DNA of 64,000 bases. Origin: Wocania arenilitoris (lineage in GTDB: Bacteria; Bacteroidota; Bacteroidia; Flavobacteriales; Flavobacteriaceae). The stretch is taken from contig NZ_JAKKDU010000001.1 of NCBI RefSeq assembly GCF_021728535.1, forward strand, positions 186,001 to 250,000. The letters run 5' to 3'. Below, in pieces: positions 36,238 to 43,860 of this stretch. The notes under the pieces were generated by a model that saw nothing but the letters and a program-made list of their open reading frames with translations, was not told where the DNA came from and did not search any database. Position 1 is the first letter of the stretch. Each line of letters starts with the position of its first letter. Position numbers and translations under genes: made by a program.

Positions 36238-37395
36238 ATGCCTTTTTATCATAAATTAGGAAACATTCCGCATAAGCGTCATATCCAATTTAGAAAACCC
36301 GATGGAAGTTTATATTACGAACAGCTATTTGGTACTATTGGTTTTGATGGTATGTCTACAAACAGTTATCACGAGCAACGCCCTACGCAAGTAAAAGAAG
36401 TAGGAAAGCAATATAATGTTGCGCCAAAAATTGCAAATGCCAATAATATAAAATCGTATCGTTTAAAGGGTTTTCAAGTAAAACCAGAAAACGATTTTTT
36501 AGAAAGCCGAAAAACAGTTTTAATTAACAGCGATTGTGCTATTATTTTAGCAGCGCCTAAACAATCAACAAAAGACTATTTCTGTAAAAATACAGATGCT
36601 GATGAATTGATTTTCGTCCATAAAGGTACTGGGAAGTTGAGAACCATGTTAGGAAATCTCGATTTTAAATATGGCGATTACCTTCTAATTCCTAGAGGGA
36701 TCATCTATAAAATAGATTTTGATACTGAAGACAATAGACTGTTTATAGTGGAGTCCCGCAGACCCATTTATATACCAAAACGTTACCGTAACTGGTTTGG
36801 GCAACTATTAGAGCATTCACCATTTTGCGAGCGCGATATTCGTCAACCACAAGAGTTAGAAACTTATAACGAAAGTGGCGATTTTTTAATCAAAGTAAAA
36901 AAACAAGATGATATCATTGAAATGGTTTATGCATCACACCCTTTTGATGTAATTGGGTACGATGGATATAACTATCCGTATGCGTTTTCAATCCACGATT
37001 TTGAACCTATTACAGGTCGTATTCACCAACCACCACCAGTGCATCAAACTTTTGAGACCGATGCTTTTGTGGTATGTAGTTTTGTGCCTCGACTTTACGA
37101 TTACCATCCGCAATCCATACCAGCGCCATACAATCACAGTAATATTGATAGTGATGAGGTGTTGTATTATGTAGATGGCGATTTTATGAGTAGAAACGAT
37201 GTTGAAGCAGGTCATATTTCACTGCATCCAGCAGGTATTCCACACGGTCCGCACCCAGGAGCAGCAGAACGAAGTATAGGAAAAACAAAAACAGATGAGT
37301 TAGCTGTTATGGTAGATACATTTAAACCATTAATGGTAACCGAAGAAGGTATGAAAATTGCCGATGAAACCTATCATAAATCGTGGTTAGAGTAA
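36238..37395 (+). CDS. hmgA: Homogentisate 1,2-dioxygenase
   Basis: This 385-aa cupin iron enzyme opens the homogentisate ring to maleylacetoacetate in tyrosine catabolism. Opening residues MPFYHKLGNIPHKRHIQF are typical of the family. The iron site is represented by the C-terminal YNHSNIDSDEVLYY (His and Glu) and HPAGIPHGPHPG (His) segments. It precedes the HPPD gene, which makes homogentisate, on the same strand; the two are separated by a 145-bp gap holding a GC-rich structured element. It is shorter than the ~440-aa proteobacterial and human enzymes, as in many Bacteroidota. Confidence 0.93.
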   Translation: MPFYHKLGNIPHKRHIQFRKPDGSLYYEQLFGTIGFDGMSTNSYHEQRPTQVKEVGKQYNVAPKIANANNIKSYRLKGFQVKPENDFLESRKTVLINSDCAIILAAPKQSTKDYFCKNTDADELIFVHKGTGKLRTMLGNLDFKYGDYLLIPRGIIYKIDFDTEDNRLFIVESRRPIYIPKRYRNWFGQLLEHSPFCERDIRQPQELETYNESGDFLIKVKKQDDIIEMVYASHPFDVIGYDGYNYPYAFSIHDFEPITGRIHQPPPVHQTFETDAFVVCSFVPRLYDYHPQSIPAPYNHSNIDSDEVLYYVDGDFMSRNDVEAGHISLHPAGIPHGPHPGAAERSIGKTKTDELAVMVDTFKPLMVTEEGMKIADETYHKSWLE

Positions 37396-37428
37396 ATAAA
37401 TTTTAAAATAATTATTAAAAGCTATCTC

Positions 37429-37492
37429 ATGCTTTCGGCAGTCGCTCTCTGCGAGGAGCTCCAACAGATGCCTCAATCAGGGCCAAAAGCAT
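37429..37492. repeat. GC-rich element with imperfect terminal inverted repeats
   Basis: A 64-bp island in an AT-rich gap, bounded by ATGCTTTCGGC and GCCAAAAGCAT (one mismatch when paired). An inner hairpin GCTC...GAGC lies at 37444-37459. Its base composition differs sharply from the flanks. It looks like a dispersed flavobacterial palindromic element or miniature mobile element. Confidence 0.5.
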
Positions 37493-37540
37493 AAGACGTT
37501 CGTTATAAAGCTAAACAACTTGACGAATAAACAATTTATT

Positions 37541-38701
37541 ATGAATAAAGACATAAAATCAGTAAACTACGGTTTAGAAAAAATATTTGAAGGCGCGCAA
37601 GATTTTCTTCCACTCTTGGGTACAGACTATGTAGAATTCTATGTAGGTAATGCAAAACAAGCAGCACATTTTTATAAAACAGCATTTGGGTTTCAATCTT
37701 ATGCTTACAAAGGTTTAGAAACGGGATCAAAAGACACAGTAAGCTATGTGCTAAAACAAGATAAAATACGCTTGGTTTTAACAACACCATTAAATAGCAA
37801 ATCTAAAATAAACGACCATATTGTAAAGCATGGTGATGGTGTAAAAGTAATTGCCCTATGGGTTGAAGATGCCAGAAAAGCTTATGAGGAAACCACAAGT
37901 AGAGGGGCAAAATCTTACATGGAGCCTTTTGTTGAAAAAGATGAACATGGAGAAGTAGTTCGCGCAGGTATTTACACCTATGGTGAAACCGTGCATATGT
38001 TTGTAGAGCGTAAAAACTATAAGGGTATATTTATGCCTGGATTTAGAGCTTGGGAATCCGATTACAACCCAACAGCAGTTGGTTTAAAATACATTGACCA
38101 CATGGTTGGAAATGTAGGTTGGGGACAAATGAATACTTGGGTTAAATGGTATGAAGATGTTATGGGGTTTGAAAATTTCTTGTCTTTTGATGATAAACAA
38201 ATTCACACCGAATATTCAGCACTAATGAGTAAGGTTATGAGTAATGGAAACGGACGTATAAAATTTCCGATAAATGAGCCGGCAAAAGGCAAAAAACGGT
38301 CTCAGATAGAAGAGTATCTAGATTTTTATGAAGGCGCTGGAGTACAGCATATAGCAGTAGCAACTGATGATATTATAGAAACTGTAAGTCAATTAAAATC
38401 TCGAGGGGTAGAATTTTTGTCTACTCCTCCAGAAGCATATTATAAGGCTGTCCCAAACAGATTAGAAGAACATAGCCATGAATTGAGGGAAGATGTTGAA
38501 ACGTTAAAAAGCTTAGGAATTATGATTGATGCTGACGAAGAAGGTTATTTGTTACAAATTTTTACAAAACCAGTAGAAGACAGGCCTACCTTGTTTTTTG
38601 AAATCATACAACGCATGGGAGCTCGCGGTTTTGGAGCAGGAAATTTTAAAGCCCTTTTTGAATCTATTGAAAGAGAACAAGCAAACAGAGGAACACTTTA
38701 A
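37541..38701 (+). CDS. hppD: 4-hydroxyphenylpyruvate dioxygenase
   Basis: This 386-aa Fe(II) enzyme converts 4-hydroxyphenylpyruvate to homogentisate, the substrate of the upstream gene product. Two vicinal-oxygen-chelate domains are visible. Iron ligands are His in YIDHMVGN near residue 185, His in VQHIAVATDD near 268, and Glu in LFFEIIQRMG near 348. The C-terminal gate helix GFGAGNFKALFESIEREQ is complete. The start chosen is the ATG before NKDIKSVNYG; a TTG 7 codons upstream is less likely. Tyrosine aminotransferase and the later enzymes of the pathway are not in this window. Confidence 0.95.
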   Translation: MNKDIKSVNYGLEKIFEGAQDFLPLLGTDYVEFYVGNAKQAAHFYKTAFGFQSYAYKGLETGSKDTVSYVLKQDKIRLVLTTPLNSKSKINDHIVKHGDGVKVIALWVEDARKAYEETTSRGAKSYMEPFVEKDEHGEVVRAGIYTYGETVHMFVERKNYKGIFMPGFRAWESDYNPTAVGLKYIDHMVGNVGWGQMNTWVKWYEDVMGFENFLSFDDKQIHTEYSALMSKVMSNGNGRIKFPINEPAKGKKRSQIEEYLDFYEGAGVQHIAVATDDIIETVSQLKSRGVEFLSTPPEAYYKAVPNRLEEHSHELREDVETLKSLGIMIDADEEGYLLQIFTKPVEDRPTLFFEIIQRMGARGFGAGNFKALFESIEREQANRGTL

Positions 38702-38723
38702 AAAAAGACCTTAAAAGTCATTG

Positions 38724-38763
38724 CAACTCAATTTGTAAAGTTTATCTTGTTGAAATTGAGTTG
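38724..38763. repeat. Perfect 11-bp inverted repeat downstream of HPPD
   Basis: Arms CAACTCAATTT and AAATTGAGTTG are separated by 18 nt, starting 23 nt after the HPPD stop. No T-run follows, so it is not a standard intrinsic terminator; it could protect the mRNA 3' end or bind a protein. Confidence 0.6.
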
Positions 38764-38894
38764 GTTATGAGGGAATTAAAAATATTTCAACAGGCTTTGA
38801 ATAATATAAATTTACTTTTAAGACAGTCTCTTTACCTTAGGGATAGCAGTAAAAAATCCTTTTTATAAGGCCTAGAAAAAAATATTGTATCGTT

Positions 38895-38908
38895 CCGATA
38901 ACTATCGG
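38895..38908. repeat. CCGATA-AC-TATCGG palindromic repeat
   Basis: A 6-bp-arm palindrome with a 2-nt loop in a locally GC-richer patch (38891-38922). Its core is of the CCGATA/TATCGG kind that recurs between genes in flavobacteria. Confidence 0.5.
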
Positions 38909-39005
38909 GAGCGGTAGCATCCTAAAATTTTAAATTCATATTATTTGATGTAACAAAAAAACGTTAAGAACTTCTTATAATAACAGGCTGTGTGAAGATT
39001 TTTTA

Positions 39006-39013
39006 TATTTTTG
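39006..39013 (+). promoter_or_regulatory. -7 box upstream of the DUF3108 gene
   Basis: TATTTTTG matches TAnnTTTG, 78 nt before the start codon. The -33 region is weak (TGTG). Confidence 0.4.
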
Positions 39014-39091
39014 GAACAGTAATTGTAATTTCTTTAAAAAAGCAATAAATGTTTAACACGAAGAGTTACATTATCAATTACCCAATAAAGC

Positions 39092-39877
39092 ATGAATAAA
39101 TTACTACTTATATTAATAACTTTAGGTATAATGCAAGTGTCTTTCTCCCAACAAGAATCTGCATTTACTGAAGGCGAATGGTTTAAATTCAAGATGAGCT
39201 ATAGCGGTTTTCTTAAAGCCGGAAATGCCACGCTTACTGTTAAAGACACCAAATTAAACGATAAAGAAGTTTATCACGTAGTTGGCAAAGGCTGGACTAC
39301 AGGGATGATTAAATGGTTTTTTAAAGTTAAAGATAGATACGAAAGCTATTTTGATAAGCAAACCATAATGCCTTATAAATTTATTAGAAATATTGACGAA
39401 GGAGGCCATACCAAAGATATTGAAATTGAGTTCGACCAAAAAAACAATAAAGCCTACGTTAATAATAAAAAGCATAAAACAAAAAAAGTTATAGATACTA
39501 AGCCAAATATTCAGGATATGGTATCGACGTATTATTATTTACGCAATAGTATTGACATAACTGCATTAAAAATTGGCGATGAGTTTAAAATCGATATGTT
39601 TTTTGACGAAGAAAGTTATGGATTTAAGTTGCAGTATTTAGGTGAAGAAATTATTAAAATGGAAAATGATCAAAAAGTTGAAGCCTTAATATTTAGACCG
39701 TATGTTATGGCAGGTCGTGTTTTTAAAGAAGAAGAAAGTTTAACACTTTGGGTGTCGAAAGACAAAAATAAAGTACCTTTGCGCATTAAGGCAGATTTGG
39801 CTGTAGGTTCATTAAGAGCAGATCTTGAAGCTTATAAAGGCTTAAAACACCCTTTCAGAATAGTTGTTGATAATTAA
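39092..39877 (+). CDS. DUF3108 domain-containing secreted protein
   Basis: This is a 261-aa periplasmic protein with a signal peptide ending VSFSQ. The pattern FTEGEWFKFKMSYSGFLKAGNATL, followed by DRYESYFDKQTIMPYKFIRNIDEGG and VPLRIKADLAVGSLRADLEAYKG, matches the DUF3108 family of beta-rich, lipocalin-like periplasmic proteins. No catalytic motif is seen. It is the first gene of a tight run (tryptophan dioxygenase-family, M23 lipoprotein, pgi). Its end is close enough to the next gene that the reading frames abut or overlap, depending on the start used there. Confidence 0.85.
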   Translation: MNKLLLILITLGIMQVSFSQQESAFTEGEWFKFKMSYSGFLKAGNATLTVKDTKLNDKEVYHVVGKGWTTGMIKWFFKVKDRYESYFDKQTIMPYKFIRNIDEGGHTKDIEIEFDQKNNKAYVNNKKHKTKKVIDTKPNIQDMVSTYYYLRNSIDITALKIGDEFKIDMFFDEESYGFKLQYLGEEIIKMENDQKVEALIFRPYVMAGRVFKEEESLTLWVSKDKNKVPLRIKADLAVGSLRADLEAYKGLKHPFRIVVDN

Positions 39878-39884
39878 AGAAATT

Positions 39885-40802
39885 TTGAGTACAAAAATAA
39901 CCAACCAACTTAAAAAAAAATACGAAGGCATAGATCAAGATTTAGACGTTCATTTAGAAGGTTTATTGTACAGTAAGCCCATAAATTATTGGGATTATAT
40001 TCAAACCGATGCCTTATTAAACCTTCAAATACAACGCACAACGTTGCCAGACGAGATGGTATTTATTATGTACCATCAAATAAACGAGTTGTTGTTTAAA
40101 ATGATACTTGGCGAAATTGAGCAAGTAGCAAAACAGGACACTGTTGATGCTGAATTATTTACTTCAAAATTAATGCGCATTAGCCGTTATTTTGATATGC
40201 TAACCTCATCTTTCACCATTATGAAAGACGGTATGGATGTAGATCAGTATAATAAATTTAGAACTACATTAACACCTGCAAGTGGTTTTCAAAGCGCTCA
40301 GTATCGAAAAATTGAATTTGCATCTACAGAGCTTATCAATCTTATAGATAACAGATTTAGAGATTCAATTGATAGAGACACATCTTACGAACATGCTTTC
40401 GAGCATTTATATTGGCAAGCTGCTGGGAAAGATTATAAAACAGGTAAAAAAAGCTATACTTTAACAGCTTTTGAAGAAAAATATAAAGAAGAGTTTATTA
40501 GATTTACAAAGTTTTACAACACGCATAATTTATTGTCGAAATTTAGAGAACTCCCGAAAAAAGTACGCGAGAATAAAGATTTAATAATAGCTATGCGTCA
40601 TTACGATTATACAGTAAATATAAAATGGGTTATGGCACACTATGACACTGCCAATCATTATTTAAACATTGGTGGCGAAACAGCCGAAGCTACAGGAGGA
40701 AGTGAATGGGTAAAATATATGCACCCAAAATATCAAAAGAGAATATTTTTTCCAGATTTATGGACCAAAAAAGAAATTGAAGAATGGGGAACAAATGTTT
40801 AA
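39885..40802 (+). CDS. Tryptophan 2,3-dioxygenase family protein
   Basis: This heme dioxygenase family opens the indole ring of tryptophan to N-formylkynurenine. The 305-aa product shows the family core: INYWDYIQTDALLNLQ near residues 29-44, EMVFIMYHQINELLFKMILGEIEQ (with the His of the YHQ-x-E-L-x-F-K signature), TPASGFQSAQYRKIE near 136-150, and the proximal His region MRHYDYTVNIKWVMAHYDTANHYLNIGG. The start used is a TTG giving MSTKITNQ; two TTG codons upstream inside the DUF3108 gene are also in frame. Kynurenine-pathway partners are absent locally. Confidence 0.9.
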   Translation: MSTKITNQLKKKYEGIDQDLDVHLEGLLYSKPINYWDYIQTDALLNLQIQRTTLPDEMVFIMYHQINELLFKMILGEIEQVAKQDTVDAELFTSKLMRISRYFDMLTSSFTIMKDGMDVDQYNKFRTTLTPASGFQSAQYRKIEFASTELINLIDNRFRDSIDRDTSYEHAFEHLYWQAAGKDYKTGKKSYTLTAFEEKYKEEFIRFTKFYNTHNLLSKFRELPKKVRENKDLIIAMRHYDYTVNIKWVMAHYDTANHYLNIGGETAEATGGSEWVKYMHPKYQKRIFFPDLWTKKEIEEWGTNV

Positions 40803-42085
40803 TTCTTGTAATATTAGCAATAAGTTTTTTTGCCTGTAAAAAAGATAAACCAGAACCATCAGTTATTGAAAAAGAAATAGCTATAGTAGAAAAATCAAAA
40901 GAGATTATTGAATTTGGTTTTAAATTGAACGACTATATAGTAAAAAGAGATACGGTAAAAGCAGGAGAGAGTTTTGGGCAAATTTTAGAGCGAAACAAAA
41001 TAGGTTATCCTAAAATATTTCATATTGCTGAAAAAACTAAAGAAACTTATAATATTGCCAGATTTTTTCAAAAAGGTAAGCCTTATACACTTTTATTTTC
41101 TAAAGACTCTTTAGAGTTACCCCAAAGCTTTATTTATCAACCTACAAAAGAGGAATATGTAGTTATAAATTTTAAAGATTCAATTCATGCCTTTAAAAAT
41201 AGAAAACCTATAAAATATGTTGAAAAAACAATTTCTGGTATAATTACAAGTAGTATTTCTGAAACTTTAGACCAAAAAGGCGTTAGTGCAGTTTTAACAA
41301 ATAAATTGGCAGATGATATTTATGCATGGACTATAGATTTTAGGCGTCTTCAAAAAGGCGATCGCTTTAAGGTTATATACATTGATAAGTATATTGATGA
41401 CAGTATTTACAGCGGTATTCACGATGTAAAAGCAGCTTATTTTGAACACAATAAAGAACCTTTTTATGCTTTTCAATTTGAAACAGATTCTGCAAAGGGT
41501 ATAATTGATTATTTTAATGATGAAGCTAAAAATTTACGCAGAGCTTTTTTAAAATCACCCATCAAATTTGGTAGATTATCTTCTAGATATAATTTAAAAA
41601 GAAGAATAGCATATTATGGCTATAAAATAAGACCGCATAGAGGCACTGATTTTGCAGCTCGTGTTGGAACACCTATTATGGCTACAGCAAATGGTACTGT
41701 TACTGCATCAACAAGAAGAGGAGGTAATGGTAAATACGTAAAAATCAGGCATAATGCAACTTACGAAACCCAATATTTGCACATGAGTAAACGTCTTGTT
41801 AAAGTAGGGCAATTTGTAAAACAAGGTGATATTATTGGGTTAGTTGGTATGACAGGGAATACTGGAGGACCTCATGTATGTTACCGCTTTTGGAAAAATG
41901 GAAGAGAGGTCGATCCTTTTAAACAAAAACTTCCTGAAGCTAAACCTATTTCAGATTCGTTAAAATTTAAGTTTTTAGATTACATAAAACCTATAAAATA
42001 TCAATTAGACAACATTCAATTTGAACCAGAAATTATAGAAGACGAACAACTAGAACAACCAATAATCACGCAAGCAGATTCATAA
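40784..42085 (+). CDS. M23 family peptidoglycan DD-metalloendopeptidase lipoprotein
   Basis: This is a 433-aa lipoprotein (lipobox SFFAC, Cys18) with an N-terminal OapA/LysM-like region (residues 48-240) and a C-terminal LytM domain. In the LytM domain the first zinc motif HRGTD (His285, Asp289) and YLHMS (His333) are normal. The last motif, usually HxH, reads GPHVCYRFW, so the third zinc ligand is Cys366. The start overlaps the previous gene by 19 nt and pgi begins 1 nt after its stop. It should act on peptidoglycan crosslinks in the periplasm, if the His-to-Cys change still permits zinc binding. Confidence 0.9.
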   Translation: MGNKCLILVILAISFFACKKDKPEPSVIEKEIAIVEKSKEIIEFGFKLNDYIVKRDTVKAGESFGQILERNKIGYPKIFHIAEKTKETYNIARFFQKGKPYTLLFSKDSLELPQSFIYQPTKEEYVVINFKDSIHAFKNRKPIKYVEKTISGIITSSISETLDQKGVSAVLTNKLADDIYAWTIDFRRLQKGDRFKVIYIDKYIDDSIYSGIHDVKAAYFEHNKEPFYAFQFETDSAKGIIDYFNDEAKNLRRAFLKSPIKFGRLSSRYNLKRRIAYYGYKIRPHRGTDFAARVGTPIMATANGTVTASTRRGGNGKYVKIRHNATYETQYLHMSKRLVKVGQFVKQGDIIGLVGMTGNTGGPHVCYRFWKNGREVDPFKQKLPEAKPISDSLKFKFLDYIKPIKYQLDNIQFEPEIIEDEQLEQPIITQADS

Positions 42086-42086
42086 T

Positions 42087-43706
42087 ATGTCATTACCAAA
42101 TATAAATCCAACTACAACAAATTCTTGGAAAAAACTTCAAGAGCACTTCAATCAAGTTAATAATATGCACATGAAGGATTTGTTTGCTCAAGATAGTGAG
42201 CGAGCAAATAAATTCACCATTAAATGGGATGATTTTTATGTTGATTTTTCTAAAAATAGAATCACCGAAGAAACATTTAAATATTTATTAGAACTAGCCA
42301 ATGAGGTTAAATTAAAAGAGGCTATTGAGAGTCAGTTTTCTGGTGAAAAAATAAATCAAACCGAAGGAAGATCTGTTTTACACACTGCATTACGTGCTAA
42401 AAAAGATGCTGAATTTTATGTTGATGGTGTTAACGTTATTCCTGAAATTTATCAAGTAAAGCACAAAATTGAAAGCTTTACCAATGAAGTTGTAAATGGA
42501 GACAGAAAAGGTTTTACAGGAAAACCATTTACTGATATTGTAAACATTGGTATTGGCGGATCGGACTTAGGGCCAGCCATGGTTGTAGAGTCTTTACAGT
42601 ATTACAAAAACCATTTAACAACACATTTTGTAAGTAATGTAGATGGCGATCATGTAAACGAAGTTATTAAAAAGCTAAACCCAGAAACCACTCTTTTTGT
42701 AGTGGTTTCAAAAACATTTACTACGCAAGAAACTTTATCAAACGCCAACACCATTAAAGACTGGTTTTTAAAATTGGCTACTGAAGATGCTATTGCAAAA
42801 CATTTTGTTGCGGTATCAACTAATATAGAAAGTGTAAAGAATTTTGGAATAGACCAAAACAACATTTTCCCTATGTGGGATTGGGTTGGTGGTCGTTTTT
42901 CTCTATGGAGTGCTGTAGGTTTATCTATAAGTTTAGCTGTAGGGTATGATAATTTTGATAGCCTTTTAAAAGGAGCTAACAAAATGGACGAGCATTTTAA
43001 AAATGAGGATTTTAAAACCAATATCCCTGTTGTTTTGGCACTTATAAGTGTATGGTACAACAATTTTTTTAAAGCCGAAAGTGAAGCTGTTATTGGGTAT
43101 TCGCAATACTTAAATCAGTTTGCTACGTATTTACAACAAGGTATAATGGAAAGTAACGGAAAAAGTGTTGATAGAAATGGAGACGCTATAGATTACCAAA
43201 CAGGCACTTTAATTTGGGGGGAACCTGGAACCAATTCGCAACATGCCTTTTTTCAACTCATTCACCAAGGTACTAAATTAATTCCTGCAGACTTTATTGG
43301 ATTTGTAAAATCGTTACACGGTAATAAAAACCATCAGGATAAGTTAATCTCTAATTTTTTAGCACAAACCGAAGCGCTTTTAAACGGAAAAACTAAACAA
43401 GAAGTAATAGATGAGGGGACTTCAAAAGAGATAATACCCTTCAAGGTATTTAAAGGAAACAAACCCACAAACACTATTTTTATAAATAAGCTTACCCCAA
43501 AAAGTTTAGGAAAACTAATTGCGATGTACGAACACAAAATATTTGTACAAGGAATCATTTGGAATATTTTTAGTTACGACCAGTTTGGAGTTGAATTAGG
43601 GAAGCAGTTAGCCAGTAAAATTCTAAAGGAATTTAATAGTGATAAAATTACCAATCACGAATCTTCAACAAACAATTTGTTAGAATATTATAAAAAATTA
43701 AGATAA
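42087..43706 (+). CDS. pgi: Glucose-6-phosphate isomerase
   Basis: This 539-aa enzyme interconverts glucose-6-phosphate and fructose-6-phosphate, linking glycolysis to the glmS product pathway. Family signatures are intact: [19 protein letters not shown] near residue 150, the [17 protein letters not shown] signature near 266, catalytic Glu in the [11 protein letters not shown] region near 352, [19 protein letters not shown] near 377 (catalytic His), and a C-terminal GKQLASKIL (catalytic Lys). It follows the M23 gene with a 1-nt gap, an operon mixing central metabolism with an envelope enzyme. Confidence 0.97.
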   Translation: MSLPNINPTTTNSWKKLQEHFNQVNNMHMKDLFAQDSERANKFTIKWDDFYVDFSKNRITEETFKYLLELANEVKLKEAIESQFSGEKINQTEGRSVLHTALRAKKDAEFYVDGVNVIPEIYQVKHKIESFTNEVVNGDRKGFTGKPFTDIVNIGIGGSDLGPAMVVESLQYYKNHLTTHFVSNVDGDHVNEVIKKLNPETTLFVVVSKTFTTQETLSNANTIKDWFLKLATEDAIAKHFVAVSTNIESVKNFGIDQNNIFPMWDWVGGRFSLWSAVGLSISLAVGYDNFDSLLKGANKMDEHFKNEDFKTNIPVVLALISVWYNNFFKAESEAVIGYSQYLNQFATYLQQGIMESNGKSVDRNGDAIDYQTGTLIWGEPGTNSQHAFFQLIHQGTKLIPADFIGFVKSLHGNKNHQDKLISNFLAQTEALLNGKTKQEVIDEGTSKEIIPFKVFKGNKPTNTIFINKLTPKSLGKLIAMYEHKIFVQGIIWNIFSYDQFGVELGKQLASKILKEFNSDKITNHESSTNNLLEYYKKLR

Positions 43707-43819
43707 AAGAGCATCATTTTTCTTATTTTAAAGCTTAAACATTAAAATATTCATAATTTCATTTATATTTTTTGATAAAATTTATTAGGCACGCATAATA
43801 AATATCTGTTATTTATATG

Positions 43820-43827
43820 TATTTTTG
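43820..43827 (+). promoter_or_regulatory. -7 box upstream of the first TonB-dependent receptor
   Basis: TATTTTTG matches TAnnTTTG, 33 nt before the ATG. No clear TTTG -33 at 19-20 nt. Confidence 0.5.
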
Positions 43828-43860
43828 CGACGACTAATTTCAATATAATTAAACTAAATT

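Larger units (their letters stand above)
38702..39091. other. Intergenic region with two hairpin elements
   Basis: 390 bp with no convincing coding frame. It holds a perfect 11-bp inverted repeat just after HPPD (38724-38763), a palindromic CCGATA-AC-TATCGG repeat (38895-38908), and a -7 box TATTTTTG at 39006-39013 for the DUF3108 gene. Confidence 0.6.
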
